A stretch of DNA of 64,000 nucleotides. Source: Nocardia jinanensis. Its GTDB lineage: Bacteria > Actinomycetota > Actinomycetes > Mycobacteriales > Mycobacteriaceae. Below the pieces are notes generated by a model that was not told where the DNA came from, did no database searches, and saw nothing but the letters and a program-made list of their open reading frames with translations. The stretch covers positions 1 to 64,000 of the forward strand of contig NZ_BMMH01000004.1 of assembly GCF_014645735.1 (NCBI RefSeq). Direction: 5' to 3'. The translations under genes were made by a program, and so were the position numbers. Shown here piece by piece: positions 27,222-36,139 of the stretch. The first letter of the stretch is position 1, and each line of letters begins with the position of its first letter.

Positions 27222-27856
27222 TGCTCTACGCCGACCGAGTCACCGCCGGGCGCGCGCTGGGAAGCGAACTGACGCACCTGCGTGCGGAGGATCCGCTGGT
27301 GCTCGGACTGCCGCGCGGCGGGGTCCCGGTGGCGGCGGCGGTCCGCGAGATCATCGGCGGCGATCTGGACATCCTGCTGGTCCGCAAACTCGGGGTGCCC
27401 TGGCAACCGGAACTGGCGGCGGGGGCGATCGGTGAGCACGGGGCCCGGGTGGTCAACGCCGATGTACTGCGCCAGACCGGGCTGGACCGCAAGCGGCTGG
27501 ACGCGATCGAGGCCGATGAGCGCGCCGAACTGGACCGGCGTCGCACACTGTGGCGCGGTGACCGGGCGCCGGTGCCGCTGCGGGATCGGACCGTGGTGAT
27601 CGTCGACGACGGGGTGGCCACCGGCGCGACGGTCGTGGTGGCCTGCCGGGTGGCCCGCGCCCAGCAGCCCCGGCGCATCGTGGTCGCGGTACCGGTCTCG
27701 GCGCCCGAGGCGCTCGACCGGATCAGCGCCGAAGCCGACGAGGTGGTGTGCCCGCTGGCGCCACCGGCGCTGGCCGGGGTGGGTGGGGCCTACCGCGATT
27801 TCCACCAGCTGGCGGACAGCGAGGTGACCGGCCTGCTCCGGCCGGACGCCCGGTGA
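27221..27856 (+). CDS. Phosphoribosyltransferase-family protein
   Basis: 211-residue type I PRTase. The PRPP loop VVIVDDGVATGATVVVA (about 125-141) is clear, as is LGLPRGGVPVAAAVRE near the N-terminus and the LLVRKLGVPWQPELAAGAI stretch, which together mark the widespread group of uncharacterised PRTases rather than a named purine or pyrimidine enzyme. No hydrolase domain is fused. Second gene of a two-gene unit with the nitrilase. A terminator hairpin overlaps its stop codon. Confidence 0.9.
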   Translation: MLYADRVTAGRALGSELTHLRAEDPLVLGLPRGGVPVAAAVREIIGGDLDILLVRKLGVPWQPELAAGAIGEHGARVVNADVLRQTGLDRKRLDAIEADERAELDRRRTLWRGDRAPVPLRDRTVVIVDDGVATGATVVVACRVARAQQPRRIVVAVPVSAPEALDRISAEADEVVCPLAPPALAGVGGAYRDFHQLADSEVTGLLRPDAR

Positions 27857-27874
27857 GTCGTACCGGGCGTCCGG
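27842..27874 (+). terminator. Hairpin overlapping the PRTase stop codon
   Basis: Perfect 12-bp arms CCGGACGCCCGG (27842-27853) and CCGGGCGTCCGG (27863-27874) with the TGA stop in the loop. A third copy of the second arm lies at 27890-27901, allowing an alternative stem. Between convergent genes. Confidence 0.7.
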
Positions 27875-27916
27875 AGCCGGGGAGGCTCGCCGGGCGTCCG
27901 GCGCAGCTCACCCACA

Positions 27917-27936
27917 GCCGGAGCGAATGCGGAGGT
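27917..27936 (+). repeat. Single dispersed copy of the 36-bp array core
   Basis: 20 bases, GCCGGAGCGAATGCGGAGGT, identical to the core of the tandem array at 51101-51273. As in that array, it directly abuts the stop codon of a minus-strand gene. Confidence 0.7.
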
Positions 27937-29066
27937 TATGCCCGGAGCTCCGGCTGGGCGTAGTCCGCGACCTGCGCGGTCAGCACCCGCAGATGTTCCA
28001 GCGAGCTACCGAGGGTGCGCTCGATGGCGGTGAGCCTGGCCACATAGTGGCTCACCGGGTATTCGGAGGTGACGCCGATACCGCCGTGCATCTGGATCGA
28101 CTCCTGGCCGATATGTCGTGCCGACCGGCCGACCTGCAACCGGGCGCGGGACGCGATCACCGGATCGCCGGTGTCGACCAGCGAGGCGGTGAGGTAGTAG
28201 CTCATACTGCGGGCCAGTTCGAGCGAGACGTACATATTCGCGGCGCGCTGGGTGAGGGTCTGGAACTTCGCCAGCGTGACACCGAACTGTTTACGCGTTT
28301 TCAGGTAGTCGGTGGTCAGGCGCAGCGATTCCTCCATCGCCCCGATCGATTCCGCGCACAGACCGGCTTGGGCCCGGGTCAGTACCTCGTTCACGGCGTT
28401 CGTGGCATCGCCACCGGTGCCGAGCAGTTCGGCAGCTGCGCCGTCCAGAACCACCTGGGCGCCGCGCAGGCCGTCGACCGTCGCGTAGGAGGTGCGGTCG
28501 ACCCCGTCGGCGTCGGCGGCGACCAGGAACAGTCCGAGACCGCCGTCGGGCAGGGTCGCGCTGACCACCAGATCGTCCGCGCAGTCGCCGTGCGGTACCG
28601 GATTCTTGGTTCCGGTGAGGGCATAGCCCTCGCCCTGGGCGGTGGCGGCCGTGTCGATGGCATGGTCGGGCCAGCGGGTGCCGGGCTCGCCGTGGGCGAA
28701 GGCCAGCAGTTTCGACCCCGCCGCGACCTCGGGCAGGATGCGCTGACGCTGGTCGGTCGTGCCCACCGCGCTGATCAACCCGCCCGGTACCAGGACCGCG
28801 TCGAGCAGCGGTTCCGGCGCCAGCCGGCGGCCTATCTCCTCGAGCACCAGCATGGTCTCCACCGGACCGGCCTCCATACCGCCGTCCTTCTCGGTGAAAC
28901 TCAGCCCGAGTACGCCCAGTTCGGCGAGCTGATTCCAGACCTGACGGCTCCAGCCGAGATCCGTGCCGATGGCCTCGAGCCGGGATTCCGGGTTGTAGTG
29001 GCGATTGAGCAGGTCGCGCACCGTGTCGCGGAGTAGGGCCTGTTCATCGGTGAGATCGAAATCCAT
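27936..29066 (-). CDS. Acyl-CoA dehydrogenase, subunit-type (FadE-like)
   Basis: 376-residue flavoenzyme of the acyl-CoA dehydrogenase superfamily. N-terminal DFDLTDEQALLRDTVRDLL and WNQLAELGVLGLSFTEKDGG; C-terminal DYLKTRKQFGVTLAKFQ and QMHGGIGVTSEYPVSHYVAR. The middle domain lacks the usual TEPxAGSD sequence, as in the non-FAD-binding or catalytic-partner subunits of heterotetrameric mycobacterial dehydrogenases used for steroid side chains. It follows the second dehydrogenase gene by 9 bp, so the two likely form one alpha2beta2 enzyme. Substrate not determined. Confidence 0.92.
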   Translation of the reverse strand: MDFDLTDEQALLRDTVRDLLNRHYNPESRLEAIGTDLGWSRQVWNQLAELGVLGLSFTEKDGGMEAGPVETMLVLEEIGRRLAPEPLLDAVLVPGGLISAVGTTDQRQRILPEVAAGSKLLAFAHGEPGTRWPDHAIDTAATAQGEGYALTGTKNPVPHGDCADDLVVSATLPDGGLGLFLVAADADGVDRTSYATVDGLRGAQVVLDGAAAELLGTGGDATNAVNEVLTRAQAGLCAESIGAMEESLRLTTDYLKTRKQFGVTLAKFQTLTQRAANMYVSLELARSMSYYLTASLVDTGDPVIASRARLQVGRSARHIGQESIQMHGGIGVTSEYPVSHYVARLTAIERTLGSSLEHLRVLTAQVADYAQPELRA

Positions 29067-29075
29067 TACCTGACC

Positions 29076-30248
29076 TCACAATCCGAGGATCGAGGAGGCG
29101 ATGATGGTGCGCTGCACCTCGCTGGAACCTCCGTAGATGGTTGTCTTGCGGTAGTTGAGATAGCTCGGGCCGGTGCGCTGCGCCCATTCCGGCGACCCGA
29201 TATCGGCGGCGTGCACCGGCAGTGCGTCGGGTCCGGCGATATCCAGCAGCAACTCGGTGGCGGCCTGCTGCAGTTCCGAACCGCGCAGCTTCAGCACCGA
29301 CGACGCGGGATTCGGTTTGCCCTCCGAAGAGTTCGACACCACGCGCAGCTGAGTGAGCTCGAGCGCGAGCAGTTCGTTCTCCAGTTCCGCGATCCGCGCC
29401 GCGAACAACGGGTCTTCCAGCAGGGTCCCGGAACCCGACCTGGTGGTGGCCGCGTACTCCTTGGCCACCCCGATCCGCACTTTCGTGCGAGCGACCCCGG
29501 TGATACCGGTGCGCTCGTTGCCGAGCAGGAACTTGGCGTAGGTCCAGCCCATGTTCTCCTCGCCCACCAGCTGATCGGCCGGAACCCGGACGTTCTCGAA
29601 GAAGACCTCGTTGACCTCGTAGCCGCCGTCGATCAGTTTGATCGGCCGGATGGTGACACCGGGCGATTTCACGTCGAAGAGCAAGAAGGAGATACCGGCC
29701 TGCTTCTTCGGGGCGTTCGGGTCGGTGCGGACCAGGCAGAAGATCCAGTCCGCCCACTGGGCCAGCGTCGTCCAGATCTTCTGGCCGTTGACGATGTAGG
29801 AATCACCGTCGCGCACGGCGGTGGTGCGCAGTGCGGCCAGGTCGGAGCCCGCGTCGGGCTCGGAGAAGCCCTGACACCACCAGATGTCCAGGTTGGCGGT
29901 GGGCGGCAGGAAGCGCTTCTTGAGCTCCTCGGAGCCGAACTGCGCGATGACCGGGCCGACCATGGTGGCGTTGAAGGTCAGCGGATCCGGCACGCTGGCC
30001 AGCTGCATCTCGTCCTGCCACAGATGCCGCTGCATCGGGGTCCAGTCCTTGCCGCCCCATTCCACCGGCCAGTTCGGTACGGCCAGACCGTTCTCGTTGA
30101 GGGCCCGGTGCGATACCACGACGTCCTCGCGGGACAGCTCATGACCGTATTTCACGCGTTCCCGGATCTCGGCCGGGATCGCGGTGGTGTAGATCTTCCG
30201 CAGCTCGTCACGGAAGGTGACCTCGTCGGGAGACAGAGTTAATTTCAT
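29076..30248 (-). CDS. Acyl-CoA dehydrogenase, partner subunit (FadE-like)
   Basis: 390 residues from ATG 30248, preceded by GGAGA at 5 nt. Canonical features: WGGKDWTPMQRHLWQDEM, CQGFSEPDAGSDLAALRT (FAD/substrate loop), VNGQKIWTTLAQWADWIF, YAKFLLGNERTGITGVAR and IYGGSSEVQRTIIASSILGL. This is the first gene of a two-gene operon with the other dehydrogenase. Paired genes of this size are typical of heteromeric enzymes that act on bulky CoA thioesters such as sterol-derived or branched acyl chains; that use is inferred. Confidence 0.94.
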   Translation of the reverse strand: MKLTLSPDEVTFRDELRKIYTTAIPAEIRERVKYGHELSREDVVVSHRALNENGLAVPNWPVEWGGKDWTPMQRHLWQDEMQLASVPDPLTFNATMVGPVIAQFGSEELKKRFLPPTANLDIWWCQGFSEPDAGSDLAALRTTAVRDGDSYIVNGQKIWTTLAQWADWIFCLVRTDPNAPKKQAGISFLLFDVKSPGVTIRPIKLIDGGYEVNEVFFENVRVPADQLVGEENMGWTYAKFLLGNERTGITGVARTKVRIGVAKEYAATTRSGSGTLLEDPLFAARIAELENELLALELTQLRVVSNSSEGKPNPASSVLKLRGSELQQAATELLLDIAGPDALPVHAADIGSPEWAQRTGPSYLNYRKTTIYGGSSEVQRTIIASSILGL

Positions 30249-30476
30249 ACACATCTCCAAGTATGTCTCGATTGTCCCGCATAGAATTTACACCCCTGAG
30301 CAATCCTGCCGTGTCGAGTGCATCACATGTGGTGAGGGCACAGGGTGGATCACGGCGGACGAGAGCGGAGTGTGACCGGGCGGCGACCTGACCGGCCTGG
30401 TACTTTGCTGCGGTGGGCGGGGGGTCGCCGGCCGAGATCCGGCACCGTCGCCCAGATCGGATGTAGGGAGTCAGCA

Positions 30477-31199
30477 GTGCACAACAAATTCATCGCGCGC
30501 ACCGCGGCCACGGCAGCCGCCCTCGGTATCAGCGCAACGCTCGCCTTCACCCCGGCGGCGGCCGCGCCCGCGCCCACCCCGGCCGAAGCGGCGATGCGGG
30601 CGCTGACCGAGCGGACCGCCGACCAGCCCGAGAGTCGTGCCGGAGTGGACGCGCTGGGTAGCTACGCCGACTTCGTCGCCGCCAACCACATCAACACCAT
30701 CGGCCTGTACACCCCCTTCATCTACGCGGCCCCCACCTTCGGGTGCGGCAGCAACGGCCCGATCACCACCATCATCGCGGCCGGTACCGCCAACGGCCCC
30801 AGCGCCAACATCATCGGCAGGCCGGGCACGCTGACCTTCCACGCCACCCCGGGGCACCCCGGTATCCCGCAGGCCTCCGGCCTGGTGGTCGCCTGGATCA
30901 ATATCAACAACGGTCTCAGCGGTATCACGATGCTCGACGATCCGACCGAGTTCGGCACCCCGTCGCTGTCCAAGACCATCGACAGCGGTCCGGGAACGGT
31001 GCTCGCGTCCATGTGGGGCACCATCGACTACCCGGGCGCGCTCTGTGTGATGACACCCACAGTCGGCATGTTCCCGGTACCCGAGGCCCCCGCACCGGCT
31101 CCGCAGTCCGCGCCTGCCGCGCCGCCCGCGGAACCCGGCGCTCCGGCTCCCGCACCTGCGCCCGCGCCCGGTCCGGCGCCCGCTCCCGCCCCCGCCTGA
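30477..31199 (+). CDS. Secreted protein with Pro/Ala-rich tail
   Basis: 240 residues from GTG 30477, with TAGGGAG upstream. Sec signal peptide: basic start HNKFIAR, hydrophobic core about 8-25, cleavage likely after AAAA at about 28. The mature domain (about 60-195) has two Cys (FGCGSNGPITT and ALCVMTPTVGM) that may form a disulfide, and ends in a long Pro/Ala tail. The domain is of a kind I associate with small secreted mycobacterial proteins of unknown function; no catalytic motif is seen. Monocistronic. Confidence 0.82.
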   Translation: MHNKFIARTAATAAALGISATLAFTPAAAAPAPTPAEAAMRALTERTADQPESRAGVDALGSYADFVAANHINTIGLYTPFIYAAPTFGCGSNGPITTIIAAGTANGPSANIIGRPGTLTFHATPGHPGIPQASGLVVAWININNGLSGITMLDDPTEFGTPSLSKTIDSGPGTVLASMWGTIDYPGALCVMTPTVGMFPVPEAPAPAPQSAPAAPPAEPGAPAPAPAPAPGPAPAPAPA

Positions 31200-31302
31200 C
31201 CCGAGCACCGGACCGCACCCGCTGTACTTCTCCCGGGTCGGTACTCCGGTGGTCTCGAAATGCGGCACACCATCAGGCGGTGATTCTTGTCAGAATTCGG
31301 CC

Positions 31303-31986
31303 ATGGGTTTCTTCGACGGCGTTCGCGGCCGCCTGCACTATCGGGACCGGCCGGTCGAGGAGGCCGCGGCGGGCCTGGTGCTGCTACCCGGTACGGGTCA
31401 GCACAGTGGTCACTACCACGAGTTCGCCCGGCAGTTGAATCACGCCGGTATCACCGTCTGGACGCTGGATCCCGCGGGGCAGGGCCTCAGTGAAGGAGAT
31501 CCCGCGGCACGGCCGGTGCTGTCCGAGCTCGTCGCCGACGCGGCCGGGTTCTTCGCCCTCGCGCACGAGCAGGCTCCGCACCTTCCACTGACACTGATGG
31601 GACATTCGCTGGGCGCGCTCACCGCGCTCGCCGTGCTCGGCGCCACGCCGCCCGCCCTCGACCCCGCCGTCGCGGCGAACCCGGCGCTGCCGGCGGACCT
31701 GCTCGGCGGGCTGGTGCTGTGCGGCACCCCGTCGCGCGCTCTCGGCGACCGTCCCGGTACCGCCGCGCCGCGGTTACCCCCGGTGCTGGCCGTACACGGC
31801 GTGGACGATCGTCGCGCGCCGATCGATCCGGTCCGCGCCTGGGTGCGCGAGCGCGACTCGGTGGAACTGCGCGAATACGCCGATGCCGGGCACGATCTGC
31901 TGCACGAGCGCGTGCGTACCCGGGTGACGGCGGATATCGTGCAGTGGACGCAGGAGATCGTCGCGGGGTCGGTGCGACGACCGTGA
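31303..31986 (+). CDS. Alpha/beta hydrolase (serine hydrolase/lysophospholipase-like)
   Basis: 227 residues from ATG 31303 (MGFFDGVRGRLHYRD). Nucleophile elbow GHSLG near residue 99, acid in VHGVDDRRAPIDP, and His in DAGHDLLHE complete a likely triad. LLPGTGQHSGHYHEFARQL and VWTLDPAGQGLSEG are typical of monoacylglycerol lipase-like hydrolases. A longer start at 31249 is possible but adds a poor N-terminus. Cytoplasmic; substrate unknown. Confidence 0.9.
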   Translation: MGFFDGVRGRLHYRDRPVEEAAAGLVLLPGTGQHSGHYHEFARQLNHAGITVWTLDPAGQGLSEGDPAARPVLSELVADAAGFFALAHEQAPHLPLTLMGHSLGALTALAVLGATPPALDPAVAANPALPADLLGGLVLCGTPSRALGDRPGTAAPRLPPVLAVHGVDDRRAPIDPVRAWVRERDSVELREYADAGHDLLHERVRTRVTADIVQWTQEIVAGSVRRP

Positions 31987-32024
31987 AACACGCTGTGTGA
32001 CAGCGGAGCAGGAAGGGGGACGCG

Positions 32025-32411
32025 ATGCAGCCGAACACGATCACCACGCTCGATTCGGCCGTCGAAGACGGGCAGCTGTGGATCGACGGCGTACTGGTGG
32101 CCGAGGGCGCGCCGGAGCGGTGCGCGTTGCGCTACGAACAACTCGCCGACCAGGTGGACGCACAGATCGAAAACCTCGCCGCGGCGGTATCACTACCCGG
32201 ATTCGGGGGATTCGACTCGGGTGCGGCGCTGCGGACCGGATTCGAGGGCAAGGCCACCGACGCGATCGCGGCGCTGCGCCGGTACTCCGGGGCGGCCCGG
32301 CAGCTCGCGCACACCTTCCGCACCGCCGCGGCGGCCTATCAGGAGGCCGATACCGACGTCGCCGCGGCACTGGTCGCCGCCACCGAACCGACGGGGGCCT
32401 CCGGTGCGTGA
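32025..32411 (+). CDS. Small ESX-type (PE/WXG100-like) protein
   Basis: 128-residue, mainly alpha-helical protein. A two-helix layout (about 35-105) and the motif YQEAD near residue 105 match the YxxxD/E type VII secretion signal, which follows a helical hairpin. It precedes a PPE-like gene (8-bp overlap) and an EspG-like gene, the usual PE-PPE-EspG order. Likely forms a heterodimer with the next protein. Sequence is too far from classical PE or ESAT-6 proteins for a firm family name. Confidence 0.7.
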   Translation: MQPNTITTLDSAVEDGQLWIDGVLVAEGAPERCALRYEQLADQVDAQIENLAAAVSLPGFGGFDSGAALRTGFEGKATDAIAALRRYSGAARQLAHTFRTAAAAYQEADTDVAAALVAATEPTGASGA

Positions 32412-33765
32412 ACTGCCCCGCGCCGGGGCACGCGGTGTCCACTACCGCGTAGATCCCGAGTACGCCCCCACCGTAGAAGTATTCGACAACCTCACCCATC
32501 AGCAGATCCATGCCGGGGTGGCCGCGCTGGACCCGTCGGTGCTGCAGACCGGCGGTCAGGCCTGGCAGGGTGCGGCGACCGGCCTCACCGACGCGGTGGC
32601 ACAGGCACATACCGAGATCCGTGGCGCCATCGCCGACGGCTGGCGTGGTTCGGCGGCGGGCCTGGCCGCGGCGGCGGTCCGCGATTTCGAGGCCGCCGGG
32701 CGCCATATCGCCGATGTGCTCGCGACGGTCGGGCAGCGATTGGGCCGGGCCGGCGAGGCCGCGGAAACGCTGCGCGCCGCGGTCCCCGAGCCCGCCGGGG
32801 CCGAGCCGGATCTCGCGGCGGCTCTGCTGGATCCATACGCCGCCACCGGCAATATCGCGGTCCAGCGGCAGGCCGACGACGATCGCGCCGATGTGGTCCG
32901 GGTGATGGACAGCGTCTACACCGGTGCCTTCATCCCCACCGGCGCGCAGGTTCCGGCCTTCCCGGACCTGCCGGATTCGGTACCCGGCACCGACGCACCG
33001 GCCGGGACCACGTCGGCGGAGCCCGCGGCTTCCGATCCGGAAAACGCGGTGGGGCAGCGACCTTCGTCCGCCGGACCCGTCGCTACCACCACGGTGGAAG
33101 AGCAGCCGGAGCCGTCCCGTCCAGGCGCGGCGGCTCCGACGGAACCGAGCCCGCCGGTGGCCGCATCCGCCCCCGTCGTGTCCGAGACCCCGGAGACCAC
33201 TCCGGACGGTTTGCCGACGGAGACCGCGGCCGCGGCGACCGCGCCGCCGGCCACCGTGCCCGCCACCGTGCCCGCCACCGTGCCCGCCACCGTGCCCGCC
33301 ACCGTGCCCGCCACCGTGCCCGCCACCGTGCCCGCCACCGTGCCCGCCACCGTGCCCGCCGCCGCGTCCGGCCCGGCCCCGGTTCCGTCCGGAAGCGCCC
33401 CGACGATCGCCGCGACGGCAACGGGTGTCCCTGTGCTCACCGCTCCCGTCCGCCCGGCGGGGTCGAATACCGACCAGGAACGTTCCCAGGACGAGCAGCA
33501 GCGCCATTCGAGTGGCGAGGCGGTCACCGGGATGGGGGCGGGGGCGATCGGCGGCATGATGGGCGGCGCCATGGCGGCCGAATCCGTCCGTTCGAGTACA
33601 CCGGTCGCGCCGCGCGCGCAGCGGTCCGACCCGGCCGAGGACGATCTCCACTTCGTCGACGAGGACCTCACCTATCTGGAACCGGGCGAACCGGCCGGGC
33701 AGTTGATCGGCGCCTTGGACCCCACCACCCCGCCGGTTCTGGGTGAGTGGACGGAAGTGGAGTGA
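32404..33765 (+). CDS. PPE-like ESX substrate with (ATVP)9 repeat
   Basis: 453 residues from GTG 32404. The N-terminal ~160 residues are helical with QAWQGAATGL, a WxG-type turn, and resemble the PPE fold (VFDNLTHQQIHAGV, AVAQAHTEIRGAIADGWRGS). The rest is Pro/Ala/Thr-rich and includes nine perfect ATVP units (DNA 33250-33357), then a Gly/Met-rich patch (GAGAIGGMMGGAMAA) and an acidic C-terminus (YLEPGEPAGQLIGALDPTT). Coupled to the PE-like gene upstream and the EspG-like gene downstream (GTGA). Probably exported by an ESX system located elsewhere. Confidence 0.75.
   Translation: MRELPRAGARGVHYRVDPEYAPTVEVFDNLTHQQIHAGVAALDPSVLQTGGQAWQGAATGLTDAVAQAHTEIRGAIADGWRGSAAGLAAAAVRDFEAAGRHIADVLATVGQRLGRAGEAAETLRAAVPEPAGAEPDLAAALLDPYAATGNIAVQRQADDDRADVVRVMDSVYTGAFIPTGAQVPAFPDLPDSVPGTDAPAGTTSAEPAASDPENAVGQRPSSAGPVATTTVEEQPEPSRPGAAAPTEPSPPVAASAPVVSETPETTPDGLPTETAAAATAPPATVPATVPATVPATVPATVPATVPATVPATVPATVPAAASGPAPVPSGSAPTIAATATGVPVLTAPVRPAGSNTDQERSQDEQQRHSSGEAVTGMGAGAIGGMMGGAMAAESVRSSTPVAPRAQRSDPAEDDLHFVDEDLTYLEPGEPAGQLIGALDPTTPPVLGEWTEVE
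33250..33357 (+). repeat. Nine perfect 12-bp tandem repeats
   Basis: GCCACCGTGCCC nine times in a row, in frame, coding (ATVP)9. Identical copies suggest recent slippage or expansion and likely length variation between strains. Confidence 0.97.
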
Positions 33766-34508
33766 ACTGGATCCTGACCCCGGACCAGTTCGCCCTGGCA
33801 TGGGAACGGACCGTCGGCGACCGTATTCCCTACCCGCTGGCGGTACGCCTGTCGGCTCGCGATTCCGCCCAGCGCGCCGCGCAGTTGCCCGCATTACGGC
33901 AATGGTGCGACAGCACACTGGACGCCGACCTGGAGGCCGCGCTGCGGGTGCTGGCCTGTCCCGAGGTGAGCGTGGCGGCGTTCGGGCAGGACGGCGGTGG
34001 CGCTCCGGCCGTGCGGGTGCTCGGCGCTTCGGCGGGCCGGATCGCGGTGGTCGCCACCCAGCGTCCGGGCGCGTACCCGGATCGGGGTGGAGAACTGCGG
34101 ATCACCGCGGGTACCGGCACCTCCCTGCCGGTGCGCGTGATCGCGGCGCTGCCGGCCGCGCCCGCCGGGGTCGGCGGGCGGTTGCACGCGCCGCGGGCCG
34201 AGGTCGTCGAGGACGGCCGGGACCGGGTCACCGTCCCGGTATCCGGGCCCGCGGTGCCGACCCGTATCCGCAGGCGGCTCAAACAGCCGCGCGACGGTAT
34301 CGGCCAGATCGTGGTGTCGGTGCACCGCGCCACCGGTACGGCGCCGTTCGGTGTGCTGTGCTGGGTGGATATCACCGAGGACGGCCGCTACGCGATCCAT
34401 ACGGGTAAGGACGTCGAGATCGCGGCGGTGGGTGCCGAAGGGTTTACCAACGCCCTGCGGCCGATGGTTGCCGCCGCCCAGCGGTCGGTCGCCTACGCCG
34501 AGCGCTGA
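33762..34508 (+). CDS. EspG-like ESX secretion chaperone
   Basis: 248 residues from GTG 33762, which overlaps the previous stop as GTGA with GGAAGTGGA ahead. The start NWILTPDQFALAWERTVGD and the sequence WCDSTLDADLEAALRVLACPEVSVAAFG fit the EspG family, cytoplasmic chaperones that bind cognate PE-PPE pairs before type VII export. The last part (TEDGRYAIHTGKDVEIAAVG) also fits. Third gene of the ESX-type operon. No secretion-core genes (EccC, EccD, MycP) are in the window. Confidence 0.82.
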   Translation: MNWILTPDQFALAWERTVGDRIPYPLAVRLSARDSAQRAAQLPALRQWCDSTLDADLEAALRVLACPEVSVAAFGQDGGGAPAVRVLGASAGRIAVVATQRPGAYPDRGGELRITAGTGTSLPVRVIAALPAAPAGVGGRLHAPRAEVVEDGRDRVTVPVSGPAVPTRIRRRLKQPRDGIGQIVVSVHRATGTAPFGVLCWVDITEDGRYAIHTGKDVEIAAVGAEGFTNALRPMVAAAQRSVAYAER

Positions 34509-34539
34509 AGGCTCTTCGCCGGTATCGGTTTTCGGATCG

Positions 34540-35298
34540 TCACCGGATTCGGCTACCGGGCAGCGGGGTGACGGTCGGCACCGGGACCGCCGGGCTCGAT
34601 TCCTCGATGGCGTCCGGGGTGGCCGGTTCCGTGGTCGGCACGGCCACCCGGGGTGCGGGAGACACGTCGGGAGGCGGGGCGGACGAGGACTCTGTCGAGG
34701 TGTCTTCCGTGGTTCCGGTTTCCGGTGACGGCTGTTCGTCCGCCGCCCGAGGTGCGGCCGCGGGCGCGGGAGGCGCGGGGGCAGGCGGTTCGGCGGGCGC
34801 CGGGGCCTGGGGCGGTGCCGGGTCCGGGGCGATGACCACGCTCGTCGAAGCCGGTGCGGGGATCGGGGATTCGGTGTGTGCCGGCTCGATCGGCGGACTC
34901 GGCAGCGAAGCGGTGGTCCAGCCGGGCTCGGTCGAGGTGGACGGATCCGGGGGCGCCGACAGGGTGACCGGGCGGGTGGTCTCGTTCGCCGGGGGCCCCG
35001 CGCCGGGGCCGGTGGAGGCGGTGACCGAGATCTGGTATTCCGGCGGAAGAGTGCGCCGGGGTGGCGGTTCGGGGGCCATCCGCCAGGTCGGTGACGGCGG
35101 TATCAGCACCTTGGCGACGCTGGTGGAGGGTTCGCCGGTGTACTGGGCCGGTTCGGCGGCCTGCGGCCCCGAGTGGATCGGGGGCGGCGGCACATAGGTG
35201 TCCTCCTGCCCGATCCCGCACGCGCCGATGAGGACCAGCCCGAGGGAAACCGCTCCGGCGGCCGCCAGCGGCCCGGCGACCTTCGTTTTGCTCTCCAT
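34540..35298 (-). CDS. Putative lipoprotein with long Pro-rich region
   Basis: 252 residues. N-terminal signal MESKTKVAGPLAAAGAVSLG leads to lipobox LIGAC with Cys at about 27, so it is probably lipid-anchored outside the cytoplasmic membrane. The rest is Pro/Ser/Thr/Glu-rich and probably disordered; no domain is recognised. Convergent with the EspG-like gene and unrelated to it by strand. Confidence 0.75.
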   Translation of the reverse strand: MESKTKVAGPLAAAGAVSLGLVLIGACGIGQEDTYVPPPPIHSGPQAAEPAQYTGEPSTSVAKVLIPPSPTWRMAPEPPPRRTLPPEYQISVTASTGPGAGPPANETTRPVTLSAPPDPSTSTEPGWTTASLPSPPIEPAHTESPIPAPASTSVVIAPDPAPPQAPAPAEPPAPAPPAPAAAPRAADEQPSPETGTTEDTSTESSSAPPPDVSPAPRVAVPTTEPATPDAIEESSPAVPVPTVTPLPGSRIR

Positions 35299-35596
35299 CG
35301 GTGACGCTCCTGTGATATGTCAGTGGCCCAACCTTAATTGAGCGTGCCGATGAGAACTAGTCCCGTATCGGCGGATGGTGCTGGTTACCGCGTGTAGAAC
35401 GGCGGCGGCGGGGTACGTTTCAGGTATCGAATTGATATCAGCCGCGTGTCGCGGGCTTGTGTCGCGTAACAATCTTCGAGTTGTGGTCGTAGCGTATGTT
35501 GCTGAAGTGACGCATGAGACATCGAGGGTTCTCGGTGACTATGCACTGAAGTGGTAGGCGCGAAACGATTTCCGGATCGGCGCCATCGAGGAGTAG

Positions 35597-35893
35597 ATGA
35601 TGGGAGACCAGACCACCACCGACCTGCCGGACGTGGCGGAGGAGTCCGTCGCAGCGGCGGCCCCGGAGCCGGCGGCGGATCCTGTATCAGGTGGTGCGGG
35701 TGCGACTGTGGGCAGAGTGCTGAGCTGGCTGGTTTTCGCCGGTGGGCTGGGCGCGGCGGCTTTCGGTATCGGAACCCTCCATGTGGTGATCAGTGTGATC
35801 GGTCTCATCCTGGCGTGTACCGCGGGGTTGACGCTGCTCAAGTTGCGGGCCGACGGGCCCGGCCCCGAACCCGAGGCGGGTATCGCCGGCTGA
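35597..35893 (+). CDS. Small two-helix membrane protein
   Basis: 98 residues (start ATG 35597 or 35600; GGAG lies upstream). Residues 1-38 are acidic and soluble, then two membrane segments (VLSWLVFAGGLGAAAFGIG and LHVVISVIGLILACTAGLTLL) and a short polar tail. No known family. The 298 bp before it are AT-richer than the average here and probably hold its promoter; I see no other gene there. Confidence 0.72.
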   Translation: MMGDQTTTDLPDVAEESVAAAAPEPAADPVSGGAGATVGRVLSWLVFAGGLGAAAFGIGTLHVVISVIGLILACTAGLTLLKLRADGPGPEPEAGIAG

Positions 35894-35978
35894 GCCGTTG
35901 CGCGCTTTCGGTTCTCGTTCGTAGGACCCTCGACCGGCGTGGTCTCGCGGCTCGGTGGATTGTGCCGCGCACTGAGTG

Positions 35979-36008
35979 GGACATGTGTCCGATCGCTTTT
36001 TCGGACAC
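35979..36008. promoter_or_regulatory. TetR-type motif and overlapping hairpin
   Basis: GGACATGTGTCC (35979-35990) differs by one base from the motif at the TetR start codon (39316-39327). It overlaps a GTGTCCGA/TCGGACAC hairpin (35985-36008) with a T-rich loop. Could be an operator, or the terminator of the small membrane protein gene. Confidence 0.4.
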
Positions 36009-36139
36009 TTGATCACATGATGTGGCCGGCTTGCACGGGCTGCCGGAGCCCATTGGCCCGGTAATCGATCGTTTGCCCGGCTCCGCCTTCGTCGGTACCT
36101 TGGGCGCCGGTCGGGACGGATGAGGAAGAAGAGTAGAAA

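Noticed and set aside
35375..35557. 60-codon frame before the small membrane protein
   Set aside because: No ribosome site, no family, and codon choice unlike neighbours; more likely leader or promoter sequence.
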